A stretch of DNA of 64,000 nucleotides from the NCBI GenBank assembly GCA_963717695.1, contig CAVQWR010000003.1, forward strand, positions 1,210,427 to 1,274,426. The letters are read 5' to 3'. Positions 15,608 to 25,902 of this stretch are shown here, piece after piece; the first letter of the stretch is position 1; each line of letters starts with the position of its first letter. Source of the stretch: CAIWHR01 sp963717695. Lineage in GTDB: Bacteria > Pseudomonadota > Gammaproteobacteria > Burkholderiales > Casimicrobiaceae. The notes under the pieces are model-generated. The model made no database searches, was not told where the DNA came from, and saw only the letters and a program-made list of their open reading frames with translations. Position numbers and translations under genes: made by a program.

Positions 15608-16345
15608 CAATCGGCGGCGCCGGGCTGGCTCGGAAGGTTGCGGCCCGCAGGCACGTTGAGGCGCCGGCTGCGCACGACCTGGTACGGGCGGAACAGGTAG
15701 CCGATCGACGCGAAGCCGCTCCACACATGGACCAGCCGGCTGAACGGGAAGAGCAGGAAGATCGTCATGCCGAGCAGCATGTGCACCTTGAACGGCCACG
15801 CCACCGCCGACAACGCTCCTGCGTCAGGCTGCAGCGTGGCGATGCCCTGCAGGTAGCTCGGCGAGGATCAGCATCGTGCCCGCATCGTGCCGATGCTCCC
15901 ACGACAGCGGCAGCGTGATGAGCCCGAGGCAGAGCTGCACCCACAGGATCACGAGGATCGCGAGGTCGGTGCGATGGCTGGTGAGCCGGATGCGCGGATC
16001 GAAGATGCGCCGGTGCAGCAGCAGCGTGAGGCCGACGAAGCACACCGAGCCCGCGATGCCGCCCGCGACGACCGCCAGCATCTGCTTCTGCGGCGCGCTG
16101 ATGAACGGCTCGTACATCCAGTGCGGCGTCAGCTGCCCGAACAGATGGCCGAAGAACAGGAACAGGATGCCGGCGTGGAACAGGTTGCTGCCCCAGCGCA
16201 GCGTCCCGGCGCGCAGCATCTGCGACGAGTCGCTCTTCCACGTGTACTGGTCGCGGTCGAAGCGCGCGAGGCTTCCCATGCAGAACACCGCGAGGCAGAT
16301 GTACGGGTAGACGACGAACGCGAGATTATTGAGATACGGATTCAT
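15607..16345 (-). CDS. narI: Respiratory nitrate reductase gamma subunit, cytochrome b (one frameshift)
   Basis: Membrane anchor of NarGHI; it binds two b-type hemes, oxidises quinol and passes electrons to NarH. MNPYLNNLAFVVYPYICLAVF begins the first of five helices. Heme-ligand histidines are visible in LFHAGILFLFFGHLFGQ (His pair) and, after a frameshift near 15860, in PFKVHMLLGMTIFLLFPFSRLVHVWSG. Total length is about 245 residues, close to the family norm of about 225-245. Its ATG overlaps the narJ stop (ATGA) and its stop overlaps the parvulin start (TGATG), placing it firmly in the nar operon. Confidence 0.92.
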
Positions 16346-17121
16346 GGCTGGACGACCCCCACGCTTGCGGCTGGCGCCGCTACGCTGCCCCCGGAGGGGG
16401 CGTTGTTTGCACCTTGGGACGGCCCGGCGGTGCTCACGACTCCCGATTGCGGCCTGCTGCGCGTGATCTGGATCGGTTGCGGATCGCCCGGCCTCGCCTG
16501 ACCCCTGGTCGAGCAGCCGTCGAACACCGGCGGCTCGGCCCAGGACTCGTCCAGCGCCTCATCGGCTTCCAGCGTGACCGGCTGCGCCTTCTCGCCGGCG
16601 AGCTCCAGCAGCGCGCCGAGGACGCTGGCGTAGGCGCTTTCTCGCTTCTGCAGCGCCGCGAAGATCGCGTTGAGGATGTGCGCCATCTCGCCGAGGAACG
16701 CCTTCGCCTCGCGCGGCGGCTGCGTCGACGCGAACTCGAGCACGGCCGGCAGGTAGTCGGGCAGCTCGCCCGGCGCGAGCAGCAGTCCGGCCGCCTCGTA
16801 GGTCTTGCCGAGGTCGATCATCGCCGGGCCGCGGTCGCGCGAGTCGCCGTGGACGTGCTCGAACAGGTGCAGCGATGTGGCCCGGCCGCGGTCGAAGAGC
16901 TGCACGTATTCGGCTTCGGCGTCGAGCGGATCGGCGCGCAGCAGCCGCACGAGCAAGAGGTCGAGCTCGTCCAGGCGATCCGCCGGCAGCGCCTGCTCGC
17001 GGCGCAGGATCTCGCCCATTTCCGCGAGGTGGCTGCGCATCGCGGCGTCAGGGTAGGAGAGCAGTGCCGCCAGCACGCGCAGCGTTCCCTGCACGGCAAC
17101 GGCTTTAGAAAGGAGGTTCAT
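16342..17121 (-). CDS. narJ: Nitrate reductase molybdenum-cofactor assembly chaperone, with repeat-encoded tail
   Basis: Cytoplasmic chaperone that binds apo-NarG and admits the molybdenum cofactor before NarGH docks on NarI. Family features: LRVLAALLSYPDAAM, DLLLVRLLRADPLDAEAEYVQLFDRGRATSLHLFEHVHGD and LPDYLPAVLEFASTQPP. The normal fold ends near residue 215. The last 45 or so residues (ending SGGSVAAPAASVGVVQP) are encoded by a GC-rich Burkholderiales-type repeat and are unlike any NarJ core, giving 259 residues in total. The stop overlaps the narI start. The ATG at 17121 directly follows the narH-narJ repeat region. The frame is intact. Confidence 0.92.
   Translation of the reverse strand: MNLLSKAVAVQGTLRVLAALLSYPDAAMRSHLAEMGEILRREQALPADRLDELDLLLVRLLRADPLDAEAEYVQLFDRGRATSLHLFEHVHGDSRDRGPAMIDLGKTYEAAGLLLAPGELPDYLPAVLEFASTQPPREAKAFLGEMAHILNAIFAALQKRESAYASVLGALLELAGEKAQPVTLEADEALDESWAEPPVFDGCSTRGQARPGDPQPIQITRSRPQSGVVSTAGPSQGANNAPSGGSVAAPAASVGVVQP
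16353..16440. repeat. GC-rich interspersed repeat, copy within the 3' end of narJ
   Basis: It begins ACCCCCACGCTTGCGGCTGG, continues through the palindromic CCCCCGGAGGGGG and ends with GGCCCGGCGGTGCTCA. The same beginning and end recur between narH and narJ. The product of one reading frame (SGGSVAAPAASVGV) is familiar from Burkholderiales genomes as a recurrent spurious peptide. Confidence 0.7.
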
Positions 17122-17293
17122 TTGGGTACCCCCACGCTTGCGGCTGGTGCCGCTGCGCAATTCGCCGCCTCCTTGCTATAGACCGGAAAGCGCGACGACT
17201 GCGTGTTGGCTGCCGCCCGCACTCGCGGACGCGCGCTTCGCGCCTTGGCTTCGCCCCGCTCGTGCGGACGTGCTTGGGTCGGCCCGGCGGCGC
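17122..17293. repeat. narH-narJ intergenic region built from the same repeat family
   Basis: It starts with ACCCCCACGCTTGCGGCTGG (17130 onwards) and ends with GGTCGGCCCGGCGGCGCTCA, which runs into the narH stop. Between them lie GCCGCCCGCACTCGCGGACG and a run of GC-rich inverted segments. No gene is present. In many nar operons narH and narJ overlap, so this spacer is an insertion. Confidence 0.6.
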
Positions 17294-18820
17294 TCAGACC
17301 TCCGCCTTGATGGGAATCGTCCGCTTCTTCTCGCTGCCGAAGAGGCTGGTCTCGCTGATGCCTTCGGAGCAGCCGTTGCCGAACGAGAAGCCGCAGCCGC
17401 CGCGCACGTTGAACGCGTTCTCCGCGTATTCGCGATGCGTCGTCGGAATCACGAAGCGGTCCTCGTAGTTGGCGATCGCCATGACCTGGTACATGTCCTC
17501 GACCTCGGCCTGAGACAGACTCACCTGCGTCAGCGCGGCCGTGTTGGTCACGCCGTCGACGTGCTTCTCGCGCTGGTACGCGCGCATCGCGAGCATGCGT
17601 TCGAGCGAGCGCACGACCGGCGCCGTGTCGCCTGCGGTCAGCAGGTTGGCGAGGTACTTGACCGGGATGCGCAGCTGGTTGACGTCCGGGATCTCGCCGT
17701 TGATGCCGACGTGTCCCGCGTTGGCGGCGGCGGTGATCGGCGACAGCGGCGGCACGTACCAGACCATCGGCAGCGTCCGGTATTCCGGATGCAGCGGCAG
17801 CGCGACCTTCCATTCGACCGCCATCTTGTAGACGGGGCTGCGACGCGCCGCTTCCATCCAGTTGTCGGGAATGCCGTCGACGCGCGCCTGCGCGATCACC
17901 TCGGGATCGTTCGGGTCGAGGAAGATGTCGAGCTGCGCCTGGTAGAGGTCGCGATCGTTCTCGACGCTCGCCGCCTCCTGGATGCGGTCGGCGTCGTACA
18001 GCAGCACGCCGAGGTAGCGGATGCGCCCGACGCAGGTCTCGCGAGCACACCGTCGGCTGGCCGGCCTCGATGCGCGGGTAGCAGAAGATGCACTTCTCGG
18101 CCTTGCCGCTCTTCCAGTTGTAGTAGATCTTCTTGTACGGGCAGCCGGAGACGCACATCCGCCAGCCGCGGCACTTGTCCTGGTCGATGAGGACGATGCC
18201 GTCCTCCTCGCGCTTGTAGATCGAGCCCGACGGGCAGCTCGCGACGCACGCCGGATTGAGGCAGTGCTCGCACAGGCGCGGCAGGTACATCATGAACGTG
18301 TTCTCGAACTGGCCGTAGATCTCCTTCTGGATGTCGTCGAAGTTGCGATCCTTCGAGCGGCCTGCGAATTCGCCGCCCGAGGATCTCCTCCCAGTTCGGG
18401 CCCCAGACGATCTTGTCCATCTGCTTGCCGGTGATGAGGCTGCGCGGGCGCGCCGTCGGCGTCGCCTTCATCTCGGGCGCCGACTGCAGGTGGTCGTAGT
18501 CGAACGTGAACGGCTCGTAGTAGTCGTCGATCTGCGGCAGGTTCGGGTTGGCGAAGATGCGCATCAGGAGCTTCCACTGCGCGCCCTGGCGCGGCTCGAT
18601 GCTGCCGTTCGGCCTTGCGGATCCAGCCGCCGTTCCACTTGTCCTGGTTCTCCCACTCCTTGGGATAGCCGATGCCGGGCTTGGTCTCGACGTTGTTGAA
18701 CCACGCGTATTCCATGCCCGGCCGGCTGGTCCACACGTTCTTGCAGGTGACGGAGCAGGTGTGGCAGCCGATGCACTTGTCGAGATTCAGCACCATGCCG
18801 ATCTGCGCGCGGATCTTCAT
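17294..18820 (-). CDS. narH: Respiratory nitrate reductase beta subunit, four Fe-S clusters (frameshifted)
   Basis: Electron-transfer subunit carrying three [4Fe-4S] and one [3Fe-4S] cluster between NarI and NarG. MKIRAQIGMVLNLDKCIGCH is the NarH start, followed by CHTCSVTCKNVW. The second and third motifs are LCEHCLNPACVASCPSG and CRGWRMCVSGCPYKK (the Trp variant typical of the [3Fe-4S] site), then KCIFCYPRIEAGQPTVC. The C-terminus GFSFGNGCSEGISETSLFG also fits. Frames change near 18610, 18370 and 18040. Corrected length is about 509 residues, normal for NarH. AAGGAG lies ahead of the ATG. No in-frame stop separates it from the visible 3' end of narG, probably because of one more indel. Confidence 0.92.
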
Positions 18821-21800
18821 GCCGACTTCTCCTTGCGCCTGCGTGGGCAGGATCAGTTCGTGGGCCACCGGCGTGTCGAGCCAGTCGACCTTGCCATCTT
18901 GCGCACGACGACGAACTCGTCGCGGTTGGTGCCGATGGTCCCGTAGTAGTTGAAGCCGTAGCGAGAACTGCGCGTAGCCGCCGATCATGTGCGTGGGCTT
19001 CAGCACGATGCGCGTCACCGAGTTGTGGATGCCGCCGCGCGCGCCGGTGATCTCCGAGCCGGGCGTGTTCACGATCTTTTCCTGCGCGTGGTACATCATC
19101 ACCATGCCCGGGTTGACGCGCTGGCTCACCACCGCGCGCGCCGCGATCGCGCCGTTGATGTTGAAGAGCTCGATCCAGTCGTTGTCGACGATGCCCGCGC
19201 GCTTCGCGTCGTCCTCGGACAGCCACACGCACGGCCCGCCGCGGGTGAGCGTCAGCATCATCAGGTTGTCGGTGTACGTCGAGTGGATGCCCCACTTCTG
19301 GTGCGGCGTGATGAAGTTGAGCGCGATCTCGACGTTGCCGTTGGGCTTGATGCCGTGGATGCCCGCGGTGGTCTTCAGGTCGACCGGCGGCCGGTAGCTC
19401 GAGAAGCCCTCGCCGAACGCGATCATCCACGGGTGGTCCATGTAGAACTGCTGGCGCCCGGTCAGCGTGCGCCAGGGAATCAGCTCGTGCACGTTGGTGT
19501 AGCCGGCGTTGTACGAAACGGTCTCGCTCTCGATGCCGCTCCACGTCGGCGAGCTGATGATCTTGCGCGGCTGCGCCTGGATGTCGCGGAAGCGGATCTT
19601 CTCGTCCTCGCGGTGCAGCGCCAGATGCGCGTGCTCGCGACCGGTATCTTGCCGAGCGCTTCCCACGCCTTGACTGCGACGTGGCCGTTTGTCTCGGGCG
19701 CGAGCTGCAGTATCACTTCGCAGGCGTCGATGTCGGTCTCGATGCGCGGCATGCCGCGGGTCGCCCCTTCGGCGTGCACGACGCCGTTGAGTTCTCCGAG
19801 CTGCTTCACCTCGGTCTGCGTGTTCCAGCCGATGCCCTTGCCGCCGTTGCCGACCTTGGCCATCAGCGGTCCGAGCGCGGTGAACCGCTTGTAGACGTTG
19901 GGATAGTCGCGCTCGACCACCGCGATCTGCGGGGCCGTCTTGCCCGGGATGAGCTCGCATCTCGCCGCGCTTCCATTCCTTCACTTCGAACGGCTGGGCG
20001 AGCTCGGCCGGCGTGTCGTGCATCAGCGGCGTCAGCACGATTTCGCGCTCGACGCCGAGGTGGCCGACGCACACTTCGCTGAACTTCTTCGCGAAGCCCT
20101 TGTAGATCTCCCAGTCGCTCCTCGATTGCCATGCCGGATCCACCGCCGTCGACAGCGGGTGGATGAACGGGTGCATGTCGCTGGTGTTGAGGTCGTTCTT
20201 CTCGTACCACGTCGCCGTCGGCAGCACGATGTCCGAATAGAGGCACGTTGTGCTCATCCGGAAATCGAGCGTGACGAGGAGGTCGAGCTTGCCTTCGGGC
20301 GCCTGGTCGTGCCAGACCACTTCCTCGGGCTTCGCGTCCCGGCCGACGCCGGGGCGCCCCAAGTCGGCCGAGCCCCCTGCGGGGGAGGCGCGCAGCGCTT
20401 CGGGGGCAAACTCTTCGCCCAGGTCCTTGCCCTGCACGCCGTTGCTCGTGCCGAGCAGGTGCTTGAGGAAATACTCGTGCCCCTTGCCGCTCGAGCCCAG
20501 CAGGTTGGAGCGCCACACGAAGAGGTTGCGCGGCCAGTTGCTCGGGTGGTCGGGGTCCTCGCAGCTCATCGCGAGCGTTCCGTCCTTCAGCCCCTTGACC
20601 ACGTACTCCTTCGGGTCGACGCCTGCGCTCTCCGCGTCGCGAACCACCTGCAGCGGGTTCGTCTGAAGCTGCGGCGCGGACGGCAGCCAGCCCATCCGCT
20701 CGGCGCGCACGTTGTAGTCGATCATGCTGCCGCCGTAGAGCCTGGCTTGTCGGCCAGCGGCGAGATCACCTCGTCCATCCGAGCTTCTCGTAGCGCCACT
20801 GGTCGGTGTGCGCGTAGAAGAAGCTCGTGCTGTTCATCTGGCGCGGCGGGCGGATCCAGTCGAGCGCGAACGCGAGCGCGGTCCAGCCGGTCTGCGGGCG
20901 CAGCTTCTCCTGCCCGACGTAGTGCGCCCAGCCGCCGCCGCTCTTGCCGATGCAGCCGCACAGCATCAGCATGTTGATGATGCCGCGGTAATTCATGTCG
21001 CTGTGGTACCAGTGGTTCATCGCCGCGCCGATGATCACCATCGACCTGCCCTGCGTCTTGTGCGCGTTTTCGGCGAACTGGCGCGCGACGGTGATCACCT
21101 GCGCGCGCGGCGTGCCGGTGATGCGTTCCTGCCAGGCCGGGGTGTACGGCGTGTCGTCGTCGAAGCTCGTCGCGGCGAGCTCGCCCGGCAGGCCGCGCGC
21201 GACGCCGTAGTTCGCCACCTGCAGGTCGAACACCGTGGCCACCAGCGCCTCGCGCTTCTCGCCCTCCTTGCCGAGCGCGATGCGCTGCACCGGCACCGTG
21301 CGCACCAGCACGTCGGCGCTGTCGCCTGAGCTCGTTGTTCGGGAAGTGCTCGCTGACGATGCCGCCGAAGTACGGGAAGCCGACCTTTGCGGTGTCGCTG
21401 CTCGGCGTTCTCGCCTTCCAGCACCGACAGCTTCAGCTTCACCTCCGTGCCGTGGCGCGCTTCCTTCGCCTCGAGGTTCCACTGGCCCTGGTCGGCACGA
21501 CCATCCGGCCCCCAGCGGAAGCCGATGGCGCCGTTCGGCAGCACGACCTTGCCGGCTGCGTCGAACGCGACGGTCTTCCACTCGGGGTTGTTCGCCTGGC
21601 CCAGCTTGCCGTTGAAGTCGGACGCGCGCACGTAGCGGTCCGGCACCATGACCGTCTCGCCGCGACGGCAGCGTGTGCTCCTTCAGCATCACCAGCATCG
21701 GCATGTCGGTGTAGCGGCGGACGTAGTCGTCGAAGTACGCGCTGCGCTCGCCTGCCCGTCCGGGAAATAGAACTCCTTCAGGATCACGTGGCCCATCGCC

Positions 21801-22723
21801 ATCGCCACGGCGGCGTCGGTGCCCTGCTTGGGGTGCATCCAGATGTCGGCGAGCTTGGCGACCTCGGAGTAGTCGGGCGTCACCGCGACCGTCTTCGTGC
21901 CCTTGTAGCGCACCTCGGTGAAGAAGTGCGCGTCGGGCGTGCGCGTCTGCGGCACGTTGCGAGCCCCAGGCGATGATGAAGCTCGAGTTGTACCAGTCGG
22001 CCGACTCGGGCACGTCGGTCTGCTCGCCCCATACCTGCGGGCTGGTCGGCGGCAGGTCGCAGTACCAGTCGTAGAAGCTCATGCACACGCCGCCGATCAG
22101 GCTGAGATAGCGCGCTGCCGGCGGCGTAGCTCACCATCGACATCGCCGGGATCGGCGAGAAGCCGATGACGCGGTCCGGGCCGTGCTTCTTGATCGTGTA
22201 GACGTTGGCCGCGGCGACGATCTCGTTGACCTCGTCCCAGCTCGAGCGCACGAAGCCGCCGAGGCCGCGCACCTGCTGGTAGTCGCGCCGCTTCGCGTCG
22301 TCCTCGACGATCGACGCCCACGCCTCCACCGGGTCGTGCGCGAGCCGCGCCTCGCGCCAGCTGCTTCAGCAGGCGGCCGCGCACCATCGGATACTTGACG
22401 CGGTTGGCGCTGTACAGATACCAGCTGTAGCTGGCGCCGCGCGCGCAGCCGCGCGGCTCGTGGTTGGGCATGTCCCAGCGCGTGCGCGGGTAGTCGGTCT
22501 GCTGCGTCTCCCACGTGACGATGCCGCCCTTCACGTAGATCTTCCACGAGCACGAGCCCGTGCAGTTCACGCCGTGCGTGGAGCGCACGATCTTGTCGTG
22601 CGCCCAGCGGTTGCGGTAGGCGTCCTCCCAGGTGCGGTCCTCGCCGGTGGTGACGCCGTGGCCGCCGGCGAAGTCTCCCTCGGGGTGCGAGAAGTAGTTG
22701 AGACGATCGAGAAAGTGGCTCAT
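18821..22723 (-). CDS. narG: Respiratory nitrate reductase alpha subunit, left copy (frameshifted, with in-frame insertion)
   Basis: Catalytic subunit: bis-MGD molybdenum enzyme reducing nitrate to nitrite on the cytoplasmic face. MSHFLDRLNYFSHPEGDF begins it. The His/Cys ligands of the FS0 cluster lie in STHGVNCTGSCSWKIY and PRGCARG, and the Mo-ligand region is SFYDWYCDLPPTSP followed by WGEQTDVPESADWYNSSFII. Further conserved segments include MSTTCLYSDIVLPTATWYEK and the C-terminal KVDWLDTP. At least eight frame changes are visible. Between GKDLG and KPEEVVWHD it carries about 24 extra residues absent from the right-arm copy. NarK2 precedes it, ending 42 bases upstream. The exact stop is not visible. 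Confidence 0.92.
20335..20420. repeat. Repeat insertion inside narG (left copy only)
   Basis: About 72 extra bases, with the hairpin-forming CCCCCTGCGGGGG, interrupt narG between the codons for GKDLG and KPEEVVW. The insertion keeps the frame and adds roughly EEFAPEALRASPAGGSADLG plus a few more residues. The right-arm narG has only four residues (ADEA) at this point. The style matches the GC-rich repeats around narJ. Confidence 0.75.
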
Positions 22724-22764
22724 CGTGGGTCTCCGCGGAAATCGCGTCGCAGGTGGAACGGGGA

Positions 22765-24431
22765 TCACGGGTTCTTCACGTACGCGTTGCGGCGCAGGTA
22801 GAACCACCAGTTGAGGATCAGGCACAGCGCGTAGAACACCGCGAAGCCGTACATCGCGAGCTGCGGCGTGCCGGCCTTGATCTGGTCGCCGATCACGATC
22901 GGCGCGACGAACGCGCCGTAGGCGGCGACCGCCGACGTCCAGCCCAGCACCGGGCCGGCCTGCGTGCGGTCGAAGATCACGCCGATGGTGCGGAACGTCG
23001 AGCCGTTGCCGATGCCGCTCGCCGCGAACAGCAGCACGAACAGCAGCATGAACGCCAGGAAGTACTGCTCCGGCGTCGGCGACTGGTAGGCCTGCAGCAT
23101 CACGTAGCCGACGGCGACCGAGGCGACCACCATCACCACCGAGATGACCTGCGTGACGATCGAGCCGCCGACCTTGTCGGCGATCCAGCCGCCCACCGGG
23201 CGGATCAGCGCGCCGACGAACGGCCCGATCCAGGCGTAGGCCAGCACCGCCGGCGCGTTCGGGTTGTTCAGCGTGTGCTGCATCACGCCGGCGGCATCGC
23301 GCACGTGGCTCACGCCGAAGATCACCTTCATCGACAGCGGCAGCGCCATCGAGAAGCCGATGAACGAGCCGAAGGTGACGATGTAGAGCAGCCGTCATCG
23401 CCCAGGTGTGCTTGTTGCGGAAGATCGCGAACTGCTTCGCGATGCCCTCCTTCATCGGTGCCGAACGCGGCGAGCTTCATCACCAGCAGCGCGGCGACGA
23501 TGTCGAGCGGAATGGCGACCCACATGCTGATGACGCCGAGGCCGGTCGGCGTCGGCAGGTAGAGGTACAGGCCGAGGATCGACGGCACGAACGCCAGCGT
23601 GTAGAGCCAGGTGATCTTGAGGAAGGCCGACGATCGGGTTGCCGGTGTCGGGCGAGACCGTCTTCAGGTTGTTCATGCCGAACCAGCAGAGGATCGACAG
23701 CGGCACCAGCGACAGCACCCAGGCGAAGCCGGCGTTCTGGATCCACGTCGGCGTGCCCGCCGGGAATCTTGCCGAAGATCCAGCCGCTGTCCTTCACCAG
23801 CGTCATCGGCTCGCCGCCCAGCGCGCCGAAGATGCCCACCGTCATCACCAGCGGGATGACGATCTGCATGCTGGTGACGCCGAAATTGCCGATGCCGGCG
23901 TTGATGCCGAGCGCCGTGCCCTGCAGCCGCTTGGGGAAGAACGTGCTGATGTTCGACATCGAGCTCGCGAAGTTGCCGCCGCCCACGCCCGACCACAGCG
24001 CCATGAGCTGGAACGCCCACAGCGGCCAGTCCTTGTGCTGCAGCACGATGCCGGTGCCGATCGCCGGCGCGAGCAGCATCGCCGTGGTCAGGAAGATCGT
24101 GTTGCGGCCGCCGGCGAGGCGGATCAGGAACGACGCCGGAATGCGCATCGTCGCGCCGGCGATGCCCCGCGATCGCCGTCAGCGTGAAGAGCTCGCGCCT
24201 GCGTGAACGGGTAGCCGAGGTTCAGCATCTGGACGGTGATGATTCCCCACATGCCCCAGACGGCGAATCCGCACAGCAGCGCCGGCACCGAGATCGCGAG
24301 GTTGCGATAGGCGATCTTCTTGCCGGTGCGTCTCCCAGAACTCGTTGTCCTCGGGGCGCCAGTCGGCGATGTCGCGCGCGGCTGCTGCGCTGCCGGGGCG
24401 CGGCCGCGCCGCGCATTGGAGTAGTGTTCAT
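22765..24431 (-). CDS. narK2: Nitrate/nitrite transporter NarK2-type, left copy (frameshifted)
   Basis: Major-facilitator transporter, probably a nitrate/nitrite antiporter. The N-terminal tail MNTTPMRG is followed by KKIAYRNLAISVPALLCGFA and the first helices. Family motifs are ASFLIRLAGGRN, a SGVGGGNFASSMSNISTFFP loop (nitrate signature GGGNFAS), GTALGINAGIGNFGV and IRPVGGWIADKVGG with the second GNG-type motif ASGIGNGSTFR. It ends AYVKNP. Corrected length is about 550 residues, long for NarK because of a middle insertion rich in Trp and Gly (LKDSGWIFGKIP). Frames change near 24340, 24170, 23760, 23630, 23460 and 23395. It lies between narK1 and narG. Confidence 0.9.
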
Positions 24432-24460
24432 GGCATTTCCTTGGTTGACTGCGATGCGGC

Positions 24461-25726
24461 TCAGCCGTTGAGGCGGAATGGCTTGCGACTTGCTGCCCAT
24501 GACTTCGGCGCCGCGCACCTCGGTCCAGTACATCCAGATCAGCGAGACCCAGACCACGCCGTACATCAGCATGAAGGCGGAGGAGCGGATGCCCGTGAGG
24601 TCCATCAGCGCGCCGAACATGATCGGCAGCACGAAGCCGCCCATGCCGCCGGCCAGGCCGACGACGCCGGAGATGACGCCGATGTTGGCGGGGTAGTCGT
24701 CGGAGATGTACTTGAACACCGAGGCCTTGCCGAACGCCCACGCGATGCCGAGCACGAACATCAGGATCGTGAACAGCCAGACGTTGAGGCCGACGTGGAA
24801 CGTCTTCGGCCCGTCGACGGTCAGTGATCGTCATGTCGGTCTGCGGATAGGAGAGCAGGAACAGGCAGACCCAGCTGACCCACAGCACCCACCAGGTGAC
24901 GCTGTGCGCGCCGTACTTGTCGGAGAACCAGCCGCCCGACGGCGCGCAGCACGCCGCCGGGCAGCGAGAAGCACGCCGCCAGCAACGCGGCGGCGCGGAT
25001 GTCGAGGCCGAATTCGCCGACGTAGTACTGCACCATCCACAGGCTCATCGCGACGTAGCCGCCGAACACGATGGAGTAGTACTGGCAGCAGCTTCCAGAC
25101 CTTGGGGTCCTTCAGCGCCAGGAGCTGCTCGCGCCAGGTGATCTTCGAGTCGACCAGGTGGCGCCGGATCGCGAGTAGCTGAAGAACCAGAACAGCAGCG
25201 CGGTGCCGAGCATGATCGGCCGCGTAGACCTGCGGCACCACCGCCCAGCCGAACGCGACCAGCAGCGCCGGCGCCACGAACTTGTTGACCGCGGCGCCGG
25301 AATTGCCGGCGCCGTAGACGCCCATCGCGAAGCCCTGGCGGTTCGTCGGGAACCAGCGCGCGACGTAGGGCGTGCCGACCGAGAAGGAGCCGCCGGCGAG
25401 GCCGACGAAGAGCCCGAGCACCAGGTACTGCCAGTACTGCGGTCGCGTAGCGCGATCAGCTAGATCGGCACCACGCACGCGAGCATCAGGATGAAGAGGA
25501 CGATGCGGCCGCCGAACTTGTCGGTCCACATGCCGAGCGGCACGCGGATCAGCGAGCCGGTCAGCACCGGCGTGGCGGTCAGCAGGCCGAACTCGGTCGC
25601 GTTGAGGTCCAGCGTCTTGCGGATCGGGATGCCGATGACGCCGAACATCATCCAGACCATGAAGCACACCGTGAACGCCAGCGTGCTGACGATCAGCACC
25701 GACAGCGCCTGACCCGTCTTGCTCAT
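24461..25726 (-). CDS. narK1: Nitrate transporter NarK1-type, left copy (frameshifted)
   Basis: Major-facilitator nitrate/proton symporter type. MSKTGQALSVLIVSTLAFTV leads into WMMFGVIGIPIRKTLDLN, PVLTGSLIRVPLGMWTDKFG (the conserved Arg-containing motif), LAGGSFSVGTPYVARWFP (nitrate signature) and YGAGNSGAAVNKFVAP. The end is WTEVRGAEVMGS. Frames change near 25445, 25220, 25180, 25085, 24945 and 24830. In this copy the reading frame runs on without a stop into narK2, whereas the right-arm copy stops at TAG after MGSNA; the end given here is the first TGA in a neighbouring frame. A possible FNR/Dnr box lies 160 bases upstream. Confidence 0.88.
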
Positions 25727-25888
25727 GACAGCGGCCCCTCTCCTCGTGAATGCGCAGAGTATGCGAAGGAGGGAGGCTCGCGGCGGCATCCGTCCGTGGG
25801 GGTGCGCCGGACCGGCGGAAGGACGATGCGGCCGCGCGGCCGGCATCGTCCGTGAAGAACTAGCTGGGGCGGAAAGAATGCGCGCGAG

Positions 25889-25902
25889 TTGCGCTAGGTC
25901 AA
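25889..25902 (-). promoter_or_regulatory. FNR/Dnr-type box upstream of narK1, left copy
   Basis: On the minus strand the site reads TTGACCTAGCGCAA, seven of the ten defined positions of TTGAT-N4-ATCAA. It overlaps the narL stop codon and lies about 163 bases ahead of the narK1 ATG. The right-arm copy, TTGATCTAGCGCAA, is one base better. Confidence 0.45.

Noticed and set aside
17138..18190. A long plus-strand frame opposite narH.
   Set aside because: It is the complement of a well-identified nitrate reductase gene and shows only biased composition.
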